From the NCBI GenBank assembly GCA_922989275.2, contig OV277869.1, forward strand, positions 27,724,189-27,788,188: a stretch of DNA of 64,000 bases, given 5' to 3'. This DNA comes from Gari tellinella. Taxonomy: Eukaryota > Mollusca > Bivalvia > Cardiida > Psammobiidae. The first letter of the stretch is position 1, and every line of letters starts with the position of its first letter. Made by a program: the position numbers and the translations under genes. This document shows positions 43,763 to 55,620 of the stretch, in pieces. The notes below the pieces were generated by a model. That model ran no database searches. It worked only from the letters and a program-made list of their open reading frames with translations, and was not told the origin of the DNA.

Positions 43763-44360
43763 TATTGCAAATTGGCAAACAATTCAGACCCTGATCAAGG
43801 GGTTTCAGTAGGAGCTACACTCTTAAAATTGTTTGTAAATGACGAGCATACTCGTCGCTAGGGTTCAATAAGTTACAACATACGATATTGTGACAGTGAA
43901 ATAGTCAGTTAATTAGACAATTACATTTGGTACTGAAAGGGTCAAATGGCACCTGGTTTTCGATACAATGTAAAATAAAAAGCACTGGCGCTTAAGTTTA
44001 GCAGTATTGATGGGGTTATAAAATGGTATAAAACAACAACCTGGTTTTCGATAAAATGTAAAATAAAAATCACTGGCGCTTAAGTTTAGCAGTATTGATG
44101 GGGTTATAAAATGTTATTGTACGTATAAGCGTACATGTATACCATTTTATTTTTACCTACGTGTGTATTACTTGTTATACTATTTCAAGCTGAATTACGT
44201 GGCCATGATAGTCATTTCTAAATATAGATTCGTACTATCCCAAAGGACCCTGGTTATAACAGAGTGTTAACGAGGTAATTAACTTCATTAAAAGAGGACA
44301 TTAATGTGTCAGTAAATAAGTGAAATGGCAGAGCCTAAGTAAGTAACACAGTAACAGTAA
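43763..44360. repeat. F3-type remnant and an 87-bp tandem duplication
   Basis: 43770-43865 carries the GGCAAACAATTCAGACCCTGATCAAGGG hairpin remnant and GACGAGCATACTCGTCGCTAGGG terminus. At about 43948-44120 the block ACCTGGTTTTCGATA.AATGTAAAATAAAAA.CACTGGCGC...GGGGTTATAAAATG occurs twice in tandem. The segment through 44360 has a diverged paralog at 62700-63000. Confidence 0.75.
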
Positions 44361-44649
44361 CATGCTCTCTCTCTCTCTCTTTCTCTCTTTCTTTCTCTGT
44401 CTCTCTCCTTCTCTCTCTTTCTCTATCTCTTTCTCTCTATATCTCTCTTTTCCTCTATGTATCTATATATCTATCTATTTAGCTCATGACATTTATATCT
44501 AATCGAATGTCTGTCTTGCCTATGTCTCTGTCTGACACTGTGTATCTGCATTTCCCTCGTTCTCTCTCTCTCTCTTTCTATCTTATTAATTAACCCCTCT
44601 CTCACTCATTTCTTCCTGCCTCCCACCCTTCCCCTAGTCTTCTCTCCTC

Positions 44650-44697
<48 letters not shown>

Positions 44698-44820
44698 ATA
44701 TGTTCGCACATTATTAACCGGTAAATATATTACCACTCTTTTTCTCTCTGTATTTGTCGTTCTTGTGCTCTCTTTCTCTCTGTCTCCCAATCTCTCTCAG
44801 GTCAGGGTCACGGTTCTTTC
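44360..44820. repeat. CT-rich microsatellite
   Basis: Long runs of TCTC with interruptions (ATCT, TTTC, GTCT). Open frames here are low-complexity artefacts. A similar tract lies at 63045-63415 in the paralogous segment. Confidence 0.9.
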
Positions 44821-44950
44821 TATTTCATTTCCTCATGTTATACGGTAGTACGTTCCCTTTCACGTTTCATTGAGTTGCCTTGAATTGAACTTTAGAAGAG
44901 ATATGGGCCGGACATAATTGTAATGCAATGGGAATTAAATGATTAATTAA

Positions 44951-45884
44951 GGGTGTATCAATGTCATGAATTTGGGAAATTTTCTAAGCATATGAAAACA
45001 CTCTAGGATGGTTTTGTATTGAAGGACTATTTAAGATGAATGAAAAAATAGAAAAAGTGTGCATTTTGGTGAACAACAGTTTGCTCTACGGCCATGTAAA
45101 ATTTACCCCACCCACTTCCTCTTATTTTGTCCTTTTCAAACAGCCCGCTTCAATAAAATCCATTTTAAATGAAAACAAATATGATAATTTGGTTTTGTGT
45201 TACTTATTTCCTATTTATGGTAGTATTTCTTCATACAAATACTAATTTAAGAAAATAAGGCACCAAATGTGAAATTTATAAAGCTTTAAATATCATGAAT
45301 ATGGTACTTTTTTGTAAATTTTGTAAGGGGAGATAACTCTTTTTTCTTTAATAACTCAAACTTTTCAACACTGACCTTTCAATTTCTTTTCATATTTTGA
45401 ACTGCCTTAGCATTGGCTTTCATTTGGTAGAATATAAGAAAAAGTTTAATACTAGAACTATTTAATTTTCAAACTTTTTTACTTTTTTTTTCATAAAATA
45501 AAAAATCTAATAAAATCATGCCCTATAAAAAGCATATTTTTGATATTCGAGGATCCCTATTGTTCAAACCTAGTGCCTGCTTTGTCTAAATTTGGTTTCT
45601 ATATGTGGAAATACCACCATAGACATAAAATGAATAATGAAAACCAAAATTACCATGTTTGTTTTGTTTTGAAATAGATTTTACTGAAGCTTGTACTCTG
45701 AATGGGTAAAATTTGAGAGAAAAATTTGACATACCTTTTTCAAATCGCTGTAGCTCAAAAAAAAAGGACACCACCATATATTTTTTTCCATTTTTTCATT
45801 CATCATAAATAGCTCTTCCAAAAAAACAATGATAGAAAAAAAGTTTAATACTTTGAAAAATTCGCTTATGACTTGGATACACCC
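44951..45884. mobile_element. TTAA-flanked foldback element with long inverted arms
   Basis: The element is bordered by TTAA on both sides, with GGGTGTATC at the left and GATACACCC at the right. Roughly 300-bp arms are inverted: AATTTACCC..CCC.TT...CAATAAAATC.ATTT and the frame-like TATGGTAGTATTTC at the left match GATTTTACTGAAG...GGGTAAAATTTGAG and GAAATACCACCATA at the right. A central 300 bp is unique and T/A rich. It encodes no transposase; the short frames are arm artefacts. Confidence 0.75.
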
Positions 45885-48715
45885 TTAAACTCAGAAAAAA
45901 GGGAGACGATAAATTGTGGACACAAAAGGAATATGGTTCTTGTACACTGCATGTCTTTTAACCGTTTATCCGTGTACACAGTTTCTATTAGATAGCTTTG
46001 ACCTTTTTAGAAATACCATCCTGACAAAGTCTGAGAACTTTACTATTTGTGTAGATAATTATGTTGTTATGCAGAGGACAATAAACTCAAATAAAAATCA
46101 GAAAAGGGGAGATAATTTAAATTCTAATACAGATAAAGTAACGATCTGTGTGCACTGTACAACCTTCATCTCTCATCATATTAAGTGTAGGTAAACACTT
46201 TAAATGAGTAACATAATTTATAATATTCATAGAAATATCATACGGACAAAATTGGAATTTATAATAAGACAAAGGGAGATAATTCAATAATAGGATATGA
46301 AGGAGTTATGGTTATTGTGTACTGCATCCTCTCTAGACATCCTGTAGCATTGTATTAAGTTTCATTTACTTATAAACAAGCGTGATGGAAAGACTGACGG
46401 AATGAAAGACGGACGGGCGCAAGGACAGAAGGGAAGACGGACGTACTCACAACCTTTGTGTTATTTACTTTTAATTTTTTACGTAACCGAATTCATGTTG
46501 GCTCTAACTTCAGAATATAATGATTTAGAAGCTAACCCTTCCGCTATGATCCCTTATAGTAAGGGCGCCCAGGCCAGTGGAATTTTTTTTTTTGCAAGTG
46601 GTGATGCAGAAAATTTTCAGTTGTATTGCGAATTCGTAATGCATTTTTATGAAGATTTTATGCGGATGCCAATTTCAAAAGTGGTCAGAATTTTTTCTAT
46701 AGTGTTTTTACTTACCCCACCACCAACGTTCAATGCTAATTCTTATAAACGGAAAGCATGCCAACTAGTTTAAAGGCTGACTGGACCCTAGGTCCCCAAA
46801 TAGCAGGACTTAATAAAACCTATATCATGTTAAAGGTGCAAGTATTCTCTACAGAATAGCACTAGTTTGAAGTTAAACGGCCGCCGGATGACTCGGAAAA
46901 TTAGTATTGATTATCTGCCCCTGAATACTGAATTCCAGCTTCTTATTTCCCAGTATATAAACTTATTAGTAGACATGATACTTGAATTTCTCTTCAAATC
47001 ATGATGCTAATGCTACCTTTCGTGTATGGGAATTGCATAAAACCATCGGAAAAATAAAAATCAAAACATCTAAAAATCCAAGATGTCTGCCGTCGGCCAT
47101 TTTGTCGGCCATTTTGAAAATACCCGAAAATGTTTTTGCCTTAGAACTAGGTGTGACACATGGTTTCTAGCTAATTTGTGGTCAATAAATTCATTGCTGA
47201 CATTAAAATTGCCTTTAGACGTTGTTGGATAGGTCAAATTATCTAATTCTAATCAATTGCCACTATATGGTATTGATAAAATGAAAAACAGTGTCGACAT
47301 ATATTATTGTCACATAACTTCATGTTAAAATAACATATTGCACTAACAGATTTGTCATTAAAGCATCTTTATGGTAATATGGCTGTTCATGGTCATGTCT
47401 TTAGGACATACAGCCAGTATAATCTTTCATGTGGCAATTCTCCAGATAAGCGAATGGCACATGCTGTTGAAACATGTACACCTCTTGGTGTTGAAATGGG
47501 TCCTTTATGGGACTGTTTACTTTGCCAGTATCGCATAAATACTCAACAACCATGCCATACATGTTGTCTCAGTTCATTGATTCATCTAACCGTTCTTCAA
47601 TAGTTTGGCAAGGAATTGAAGTCCTCCATAAAGTCATATAACAACATAAACCAAGGTCAGTCACAAGGTATGGTAGTCGACCAGCCCGTCTTCATGTTTG
47701 AAAAGAAACTTCAATAGCAATATCCGCAGATAGAACACGATAAGGCCCTTGCTACATTTGGTGCAGTGTATACTGAACACAATTATACGCTGCAATGAGT
47801 GTCTTGAGATTGGCTAGACTGTAAAAGGTGACACCAGCACTCACTAACAGTGGTATCTCGAATAGTGGCAGAGCTCATCCCTTCATTGGCGGCCATGATA
47901 TTCGTGCATCAGAAACAAGCAAGAGACACATATATTTCTATTATGCCAAACGTGCTACAGACAAATTGTCATCTGACGGGTGGATTAAAAACATGTGCCA
48001 TCAGCCACATGTAGATTACTGCTATAAACTTCAATTTGTTAAGTCTTGTCGCACAGCTGATTTTAGTCTTTATATAGAAAAGGTTGATTCACAAATTTCA
48101 TGAGTCTTCATATGATACTATTTCTAGTATTTTATAAACCTGCCAATCCACCTCCACCATGTGGAAATACTCGAAAAGAAACATACCGTTGTACCAAAAG
48201 GATGATTTCATGGGTCTAAAAAATCAATGGGGGCATCTTTAAACGTCAAATGTGCAAGCTTCGTGATTGATTGATTGAATTTGGTTTCATGGGATCGCAA
48301 GACATCAAATGGCCATATGGCGCAGAAAAAAGATTACGTATCATGTACATATTGAAATATGTCGATCAACGAGTGTGTACCTCAGAAAATAACCCAACGC
48401 ATGTATAAGGATAAAGGCAATTAAAAAACAAAACTAGACATATATGTACAATAAATAGCGTCCTGGGTTACAAAAGCATTATAATTTCATTCATTTGAAT
48501 GTGATAACTCTAGTAGATGCATTTGAAGATCTTAGAAATATCTTTAATGGAAGACAATGGTAAACTGCTGCACTTAGATACGTCAACACATACCCTTATG
48601 TGATGGAGTAGGTTAAATTCTTTGGAATGCAACTAAATATAAACGTTCTAAACAAAAATTCAAGTTTCCAAGAGTAAGCCTTCACTGTTACACTATCAAC
48701 AGTTAAAGTGACGTT
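45885..48715. other. Intergenic, no recognised gene
   Basis: A GACTGACGGAATGAAAGACGGACGGGCG run at 46394 ends a dispersed repeat containing GGGAGATAATT units. Frames of 60-120 codons between 45916 and 48103 show no domain I can identify. Parts of 47350-48110 could be upstream relic of the transposon-derived ORF at 49884, but I cannot show it. Confidence 0.35.
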
Positions 48716-49125
48716 GTTGTCTGAGCCATGTTACTAACTTACTGGCGTTCACCGTCTACAACGCCAGTCCAGATTCTGCCATGAACGATGTGATCCTCCT
48801 AGATTCCTCTATCCGTCCATATAGCTTGGTCTGTACAGGTATCGACTCTGGCCACATATGTTTCCTTTTCTCGTCCAGATGTGGGCACCTCTACAGTATA
48901 TGCCAAGTCGTTTGCTGTTCAAGGCCACAGGTACATAAGGGGGATGGGGCTATCTTCATCTTGGTAAACATATGTGTAAAACCTGTTGTGTCCAGTGCGG
49001 AGCCTTATTATAGCCACCTGTTCCCTTCTGTGTCTGAGCCACGTTGAAACGTAATTGGAAGTTGCCAACCCAATATTACTTTCAAGCAATTCTGGATGCA
49101 GGTCCAATGAGTATATCCTAACCCA
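48716..49125 (-). pseudogene. Non-LTR retrotransposon 3' end (RNase H-like / Cys-rich tail) relic
   Basis: On the minus strand the frame reads TWLRHRREQVAIIRLRTGHNR. After a frame change near 48925 it reads CGLEQQTTWHILWRCPHLDEKR and then KLYGRIEESRRITSFM. This is the familiar terminal segment of LINE ORF2 proteins (R-x-R-T-G-H then C-x-C-G ... T-x-x-H-x-L-x-x-C-P). It is heavily truncated. Confidence 0.75.
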
Positions 49126-49883
49126 ATAAATGTCTACCTATACACTTACCCTACCGGAGAAAGGGCTTATGAATCACTGGGGCCAGAGTAAATGATTTGA
49201 CTGTCCCGTAGATCTGGACACTTGCAGACCGCTGAGGTGTTCGACGAAACTTTTCGTATTGATTGCATGGCTCCAATGCCAAACCAAACAACAAGACATT
49301 CTCTTAAATGAACAAACAAATGAAGATCAAGACACTTTAGAAGATTGAATTCCTTAACATAGATAACTATTCAGTGAGCTGACTGTAGCCGGAAAAAAAT
49401 CGTGAAATCGTCGTTAGAAACTTCTAGTTTCATATGAGCTGACCCCGTTACTTTGGCACCATTCAATCTAGATGGTAACATGGAGAAAACTACAAAATCC
49501 GAAATATTGTCTAGGTTTGAAGGAAAGAAGGAAAAACGCAGCTTGACAAAAAAACACCCGGGGCTTTTAGTCATTGACTTGATGTTGCTTAGGATGATAT
49601 GCACCAAAAGGATATGATTGTAAAACATTTGGTGATGTTTCTAAGAAAGTTGCATCAGTAGTTTTAGGCATGGCACTCAAATACACAGCTCTGGTTGGGG
49701 ATAACTACCAGTATGAAAAATCATCAAGTCCAGAGCAAGGACGAGGCACGGGCATGTAGAGATGCAGGAAATAAGAAATCAGACAACGAACACGCCCATG
49801 TCAATGTCAACAAGATCGAAAATATCAATGCGGATTTCGTTTTGAGAGAATTCACTGATCAGTTTGAAAATTAATTACCAGAT
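49126..49883. other. Possible 5' relic of the transposon-derived ORF, not resolved
   Basis: Many stops in all frames. Position and strand make it a candidate for the decayed upstream part of the next feature, but no motif was seen. Confidence 0.25.
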
Positions 49884-50800
49884 ATGACTGTATTTATCGG
49901 TGGCAGTTTCAAAGACACATATAAAGCAGTAAAAGTACTGAGAAACACTTGTGAAAGTGTAGAAGAACTACGGTCTGACCATGAGAAGGCAAACTCTAGA
50001 ATGATTCCACATATATATATCGTCGTGAGAGAGCTCCATGTTACAAATATTGTTCTGTTGATTCCGAAGTGACAGATATTTGTCAAAGAATAGCATTGGA
50101 TCAAATATTCAGACGCCAAATAAAACGTGTTATTCATATGCACGACAAAAGCATCAGACATTGGAGAAATATTTTCAAATTTTTGCCGGTCATACATGCG
50201 TTGAGGGTTGTGACTCTCATAGTGCATTTTATGGAATGGGGAAGAAACGTTGGAGCACAATTGTCACGAATAGTGGCATTGCTTGAAGGACATTGAGAAG
50301 TTGGAGAGGACCCAATAGACATATCAATACGTGCAACATAAGCTGTGCCACAGGCAGTGTCTGCTTATACAGCGACATGCTAGAAGAAAACATCGACAGT
50401 GTCAGGTATGACCTGTTCTCAAAGAAGTTTTTCTTTTCAAGTGCAAAACCCCCGCCGGCATTTGATGCACTGAATGAACATATACGAAGAGAAAAAACTA
50501 CAAACGTACCAGACTTTTATCTTGAATTCTGCCACCAAGCAATACCTCAAACTACCATCCCCAGTTAACGCTAGTTGGGCACCGTTGGAAATAATCACAT
50601 TCTTCTGATTAAAATAACAAAATACATTCAACAAAAATTGGTTTCAAAAGATGCGCATGCAAAAGCTATTGCTCATCGAGGCGATGCAAATGCCCAAAAA
50701 GAAAATTTGCAGCCCACTGACGCATGTGCTTGCGATGACGATATATGTGACAACCGGGTTGGTTATGCTCATGTAGATAGTGAAGGACACGACCAGTAGG
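49884..50800 (+). pseudogene. Decayed transposon-derived ORF with SDHEEADTRM-type and CXC-like C-terminal motifs
   Basis: Across three frames the motifs run colinearly: TCESVEELRSDHEKANSRMI; FAGHTCVEGCDSHSAFYGMG (normally HAF.GCD..SAF.G.GK); SVRYDLFSKKFF with PPAFDALNEHIRR; LPSPVNASWAPL; and a Cys-rich end that mixes RCACKSYCSSRRCKC with TDACACDDDICDN. This order is known from uncharacterised proteins repeated in many invertebrate genomes that look mobile-element encoded. Several frame changes and stops (50072, 50296, 50568) show it is broken. The transposon superfamily is not assigned. Confidence 0.7.
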
Positions 50801-51599
50801 CTATGAAATATATGACAAAACATTCAAGCCATTATGATGGAATTGGGAGCATAGAAATTACCCAATGCTCGACCGGCAGAGTGGCACATTTCCATCAAAC
50901 CGGACACTTACACATTGTAATTCACACCATACACACTAGTTGCGATATTACTGAACTACTGTAAAATAAAAATAAACACCACAAAATATTCATTAACGTA
51001 CGTCAGTTTGCGTCAGTCAGACGAAAATGAAATGTCATTCGATTCAGATGAACACCATAGTAAAAAGAAAGGTACACTAGCCTACATGTTACATGTGAGC
51101 GACATGGCTATAAGCTACATGTATGAATGATATTAACAATAATTATGTAGCTAGATATCAATAGTGATAACTTTTAGCAGACGTCAGATTTTGAAAAGAT
51201 AACTAATACTCAACTACTCCGATACATATGCTGCTGATTTGCCTTCTAACCAACTCGCTGAATACACAATGTCCATCTGCGTGACCATATTTTGAAAATA
51301 ATACGAAAACGGCAAAAGATCTTAACGTAATGCAGTTGAATTTAATCATACAAACTCGGAATTGTTAATGTGAGGAATGATTCAACTGGCGTTACGATAC
51401 ACTAAAGTTATATATGACGGTTCTGTGTAGATCTATTAAAATGTGTATATGATATTTGGCAATTTATATATTCAACTTAAACAAAGGGAAGCCTGCTCAA
51501 ACAAACGACACATCGCAGACGATGCGAATACCCTCGATCAGTTTATTTATACTTACGATGGCATTTTAAAAAGGGGTGATTTATATGAATATGTGTGTG
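50801..51599. other. Intergenic, no recognised feature
   Basis: No domain, RNA or repeat could be supported. Confidence 0.4.
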
Positions 51600-52012
51600 A
51601 AGTTTCGTGGTAAAGGTAACATACTCCGGAAAAAATGAGTTTCATACATATGCACATACACACATTTTGGAATTGAGGTCAAGGGTCAAGGTCAAAGTCA
51701 CAGTGACCTTAAAGTAGTACTCAACACCCCGCCATCTCATTATGTATTAACACAATAAATTTGCTATTCCTTGCTGATACGGTAAAAAAGATATGCTCCA
51801 GACAAGCTTTTAAAAAAGAATTCAGGTCAGGTCAAGGTCAAGGTCACAGTAAACTAAAAGTAGAACACGACACTCCGCAATCCCAAAGTGTACTCACACA
51901 ACATATTTGCTCTTCCTGGCTGATGTGGTAATAGAACTATACTCAGGACAAAATGAGTTACATGTATACAAGCATACACACATTTTGCAATTGAGGTCAA
52001 GGGTCAAGGTCA

Positions 52013-52027
52013 AGGTCACAGTGACCT
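52013..52027. promoter_or_regulatory. Perfect ERE consensus inside tandem repeat
   Basis: The sequence is AGGTCACAGTGACCT, the canonical AGGTCAnnnTGACCT palindrome. It is preceded by AAGGTCAAGGTCA half-sites. It lies about 1.35 kb upstream of the PhyH exon. The match is certain; binding or function is not shown. Confidence 0.5.
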
Positions 52028-52159
52028 TAAAGTAGTACGCGACACTCCGCCTTCTCATGATGTTCTTACACACCAAATTAACTATTCCTAGCTAATACGA
52101 TACAGAAGATATGCTCCGGACAAGCCTTTTTTTAAAATTGAGGTCAAAGGTCAAGGTCA

Positions 52160-52174
52160 AGGTCACAGTGACCT
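52160..52174. promoter_or_regulatory. Second perfect ERE consensus, with adjacent DR1
   Basis: AGGTCACAGTGACCT again. Just upstream, 52141-52153 reads AGGTCAAAGGTCA, a perfect direct repeat with one-base spacing (DR1, the HNF4/RXR-type site). Repeat-borne; function untested. Confidence 0.5.
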
Positions 52175-52250
52175 AAATTTAGTACGTGACACTCTGCCAT
52201 CCCAAGATGTACTCACACAACAAATTTGGTGTCCCTAGCTAAAGTGGTAA

Positions 52251-53373
52251 AGGAAATATACAAGTAGTACTAAAATGCAATATAATTGTGGCGAAAATTG
52301 AGTAATTGAAGGTCAGAGTTATCGCCCTTGTAAAAATGTCCCTGACCACTTTCAGCCTTGGCATCCGGCCTTTCCAAACTCGGGAAGGTCCATACTATTC
52401 AAATATACCACTAGAAATTTTCTGCATCTCCAGTTGCAAATCATTGTTAATTAAGGGTCTTTTGAGAGTTGGCGCCCTCACTATTACCCTTTTCCCATTT
52501 ATGACAAGGTTAATGACACAAGAAATGGTCAGATTATTGCCATAAAAGATAGCTAGGTTAATGTGGCTATTTCTTTGCCATACAAGTATCAATTTAAGAG
52601 CGCGGACAGCGCGGCAGCTATACCCCCATCTTGACGAGCATAATACGTATGTAAACTGTCTTATTGCAAACAGTGTATATCAAGGCGGCTGATCTTGATC
52701 TACACTATTTTACACCCACATGCATTTAAGGTGTTTGATGTATCTGTTTTATATACAGTATGAGCCAGTGTTGAACAAACTCGATTCAGAGCCTGGGATG
52801 ACAACAGTGCTTGGTTTGTACAATGTTGCAATGCAGTACAGCTGACTTTGTCATGACACGGCTCATAGATTGTATACGGTATATAAAAGAGTTAATTTCA
52901 AATTAGCGTGTTTACTAGTACCTCATTGATTTTTCAAACGTTAAATGGACAATTCAAGTCAGAGTTTGTAAGTAAGTAGTCTATTTTTGACATCACAATA
53001 AATTGCGAAATGACAAACGGTGTAGAGTCTGTCCAGATGCTCCTATATGAGCTATTTGTATCTTGGTCTACCCGTTTGTGTATAAAAGGTTTAACCTCTA
53101 TACCGGTTAACAGCTCGTGAAAGACGAGTATAATTTTCATAAATAAGTCAATGAGATAACAGCCTTTTCAAAATGGAAATGGAACAAATGTTCAGAACAC
53201 GTACTCTCAAATTTATATCTCAAACTCTCTAGATAAAACATGGGCGTGTTTCAAAGTGAAAATGTGACTCAGCGAGGTAAAGTAATGAATTCACCTGTAG
53301 AACTACGGACAATTCGAGTAACGCGAGTTCGAAATATCAAATGATGACTTTATTTCCTGCATTCATTTTTCAG
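52251..53373. other. Upstream intron/flank of the PhyH exon
   Basis: A hairpin remnant (GCAAACAGTGTATATCAAGGCGG...TTGATCTACACT) lies near 52666-52712. An ATG-initiated peptide at 53173 has the wrong phase to join the next exon. No upstream PhyH exon was identified. Confidence 0.4.
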
Positions 53374-54457
53374 AAGTAAACACCTACTAACTGACCAGCA
53401 TTACGAGGACCTTAAGGTTAAAGGATACACCGTCGTGCCCAATGTTTTGACGGCTGAGGAATGTGATACAGCTATAAGCCAGTATCAAGACTGGCTGTCA
53501 CATTTCAACGAAGGTGATTGGCCGTTTACAATGCATTCTCTGATACAAGGTTACAATACAGGCCATATGCTGCCAACATGGTTTGTTCGACTGAAATCGA
53601 AGCAGGTTTTTTCCGAAATTTGGAAAACTGACAAACTCCTAACGAGTTTTCCTTCGATTGCGATTGGACGTCCACCTGAACGTGGAATAGAGTCATTTGA
53701 AAAGCTGGGTACTCATTGGTTACATGTAGATCAATCCGCCCGTCAGAAGGGTCTCCATGCCTATCAGGGCGGGGTGTACTTGGAGGAGAGTTGTGAAGAT
53801 GACTGGACCATGCATGTGGTAGAAGGCTCGCACCTTCATTTCAATGAACTATTTGATGAAAATTCAAAAGCACGCACGAGGTCGAATATTAATAATTATT
53901 ATAAACTAACAAGGGAAGATTTAGATAAGATATATGAAAAAGGCTGTGGCGTAAAGAGAGTACCTGTACCAAAAGGTGGCATAGTTCTATGGGATTCAAG
54001 GCTGATTCATGCCAACGCACGACCAATAGAAGGCAGGAAGAACCCTGGTAGATGGCGCTACTGTGTGTTTGTGTCAATGACACCAGCTATATGGGCAAGT
54101 CAGGAGGACCTCCAGGCTAAACATGATGCGTACGAGGGGCCATGGATGACGACGCATTGGTCATCACAGAATGTTACGTACATGAGAAAGAAACACGTTC
54201 CAATGCAGCATGAACATGTTCCTATCCCACAAGCATTGCCAGATATCGCCAAAACGGAAGAAGCTAAGCAGCTGTCTGGGGTAATTCCGTACAATTTCAA
54301 AGACGGGAAGCCTACAGGAGCAGAACTAAAGCCTCGGTGGGACATACCAAATGAGAAGAACAAGAAAACATTTATGGGCGTGTATAGACTGGCGTTTAGC
54401 TTGATAATGATAGGAGCAGGGTTATTGCTATATCGCATTGTAGCAAACAACAGGTGA
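53374..54457 (+). CDS. Phytanoyl-CoA dioxygenase (PhyH) family protein, 3' terminal exon
   Basis: After the acceptor TTCATTTTTCAG the exon encodes 360 residues in one frame to TGA; an in-frame GTG is not taken as the start because the homologous region begins upstream (KHLLTDQHYEDLKVKGYTVV, a typical PhyH N-terminal start). The Fe(II)/2-oxoglutarate centre is complete: HVD at residues 117-119, the distal His in IHANARP at 212, and a likely 2-oxoglutarate Arg in GRWRYC (about 226-228). GRP at 98-100 and VVEGSHLHF at 148-156 support the family. The last 25 residues (YRLAFSLIMIGAGLLLYRIV then ANNR) form a single membrane helix, suggesting a tail-anchored protein. The exon needs two bases from an upstream exon not found here. 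Substrate is unknown: PhyH-like proteins hydroxylate varied small molecules. Confidence 0.9.
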
Positions 54458-54588
54458 AATACAATATTATCAGTCTACTCGCCCTGTACTTGAGAAGAGT
54501 ATACATATACTATGCAAACAGTGAATGCCAAGATCAGAGGAATCATAAAGGAGCCTTCTAATCAGAGTCTGCAATGTTTATCATTGTG

Positions 54589-54595
54589 CAATAAA
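54589..54595 (+). promoter_or_regulatory. Candidate polyadenylation signal of the PhyH gene
   Basis: An AATAAA hexamer (GTGCAATAAACTG) lies about 130 bp after the stop codon, a usual 3' UTR distance. It sits at the end of a decayed hairpin (54515-54585), so it may be repeat-derived. Confidence 0.5.
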
Positions 54596-55620
54596 CTGTA
54601 AAAAGATGGGCCTAGTTTAATCAGAAAGTAATTTTTTTATTTGAAGTTTCAGGGTTAGATCAGTTAATCTGAGCACCTATATAACCCGTGCCATGACTTT
54701 TTGTACTACAAATATGTATAGACAAATCACCGTTGTCATCTTAGGCTTTGCATCTAAATTTGGTGTACAAATTGTGTTTAGCTATGATACTGCAAAGCAT
54801 TAAGTCTAGTTTTCTAATGGAGAGGTTTATACATTATCAATAGGACACGTTAGTAAAGGTAAAGGTTTTCAAGGACAAAGTAATTCCCAAACTCATTTAC
54901 GAGCTTTCTGCATCCATCACGTGTGTCCTGTATCAAGGCGTCACTTGTCTTTAAAGTTCTACAGGCCACCTAAGTCAGTGGTCATTTAGAACAGCCAACC
55001 CTAGCGACGCTCATATTCTTCAATTACTTAATATTCCTGTAAAAGTACATTTGTCCTATGCAAACAGTGAAGACCCAGATCGGAGGGCTCCTAAAGGAGC
55101 CCTCTGATCATGGTCTGCACTGTTTAGGATTTTCCGATATATATATTTTGCAGATAGCAACCCTAAATAGTCATAAATAGACCATACTTAATTGGAAACT
55201 AAAATTGTCGATTAAAGGTTTCATGTGTGAATGACTTGATTAGACGTTCTGTCGATTGCATTTTCAATTTCCTCTATGATTGATCTTGTGGCGCCTTGTG
55301 TATATACTGCTGATATACCAGAGGCTATCGTCTGATAGTAGTTTAAACCAAATATATCTCCTGAGATTTTGATGGTAAATATATCTCGTTTGTAATTTAA
55401 TTATTTCACACTATTGCGCTCGTCATCACAAAGCGGTGTACATGTGAAGAGCACACATTTTCTTTGTAAAATATGCAGGTCGTTGCTAGAAGGCTCCCGC
55501 ATAAGCCATCTGATCAGCACTGTTTGTCATTTTGCAATATATTGTTCTTATCAATCATAAACATCAGAAATGGTTGAGACTTGATTTAAAACCATATATT
55601 GGTAAAATATACCCTATATA
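54596..55620. other. Intergenic with F3-type elements
   Basis: Contains hairpin-bearing elements with the AACCCTAGCGACG terminus near 55005 and the hairpin at 55061-55125; otherwise nothing. Confidence 0.45.
55061..55125. repeat. F3 hairpin, inner stem GAGGGCTCC
   Basis: AAACAGTG.AGACC.AGATC.GAGGGCTCCT pairs with AGGAGCCCTCTGATCATGGTCTGCACTGTTT. Related but less perfect copies lie near 42250, 54515, 57895, 61208 and 63598. The layout is the same as the GACGCC family, with a different paired core. Confidence 0.8.

Larger units (their letters stand above)
51600..52250. repeat. Tandem array, about 160-bp units carrying AGGTCA clusters
   Basis: Four units start near 51670, 51825, 51990 and 52140. 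Each has GAGGTCAAGGGTCAAGGTCAAGGTCACAGTGACCTT or a variant, then AGTAGTAC.CGACACTCCGCCATC, a CACACAACAAATTTG block and a GCTGATACGGTA.A..AGATATGCTC block. Units 3 and 4 contain a perfect 15-bp palindromic estrogen-response-element consensus (52013-52027 and 52160-52174). Confidence 0.8.

Noticed and set aside
49871..50260. 129-codon minus-strand frame
   Set aside because: It is antisense to the colinear motif series of the transposon-derived relic on the plus strand.
53173..53232. ATG-initiated peptide (MEMEQMFRTRTLKF) as first exon of the PhyH gene
   Set aside because: The only nearby GT donor leaves the wrong phase, and the frame ends at TAG; no support for joining to 53374.
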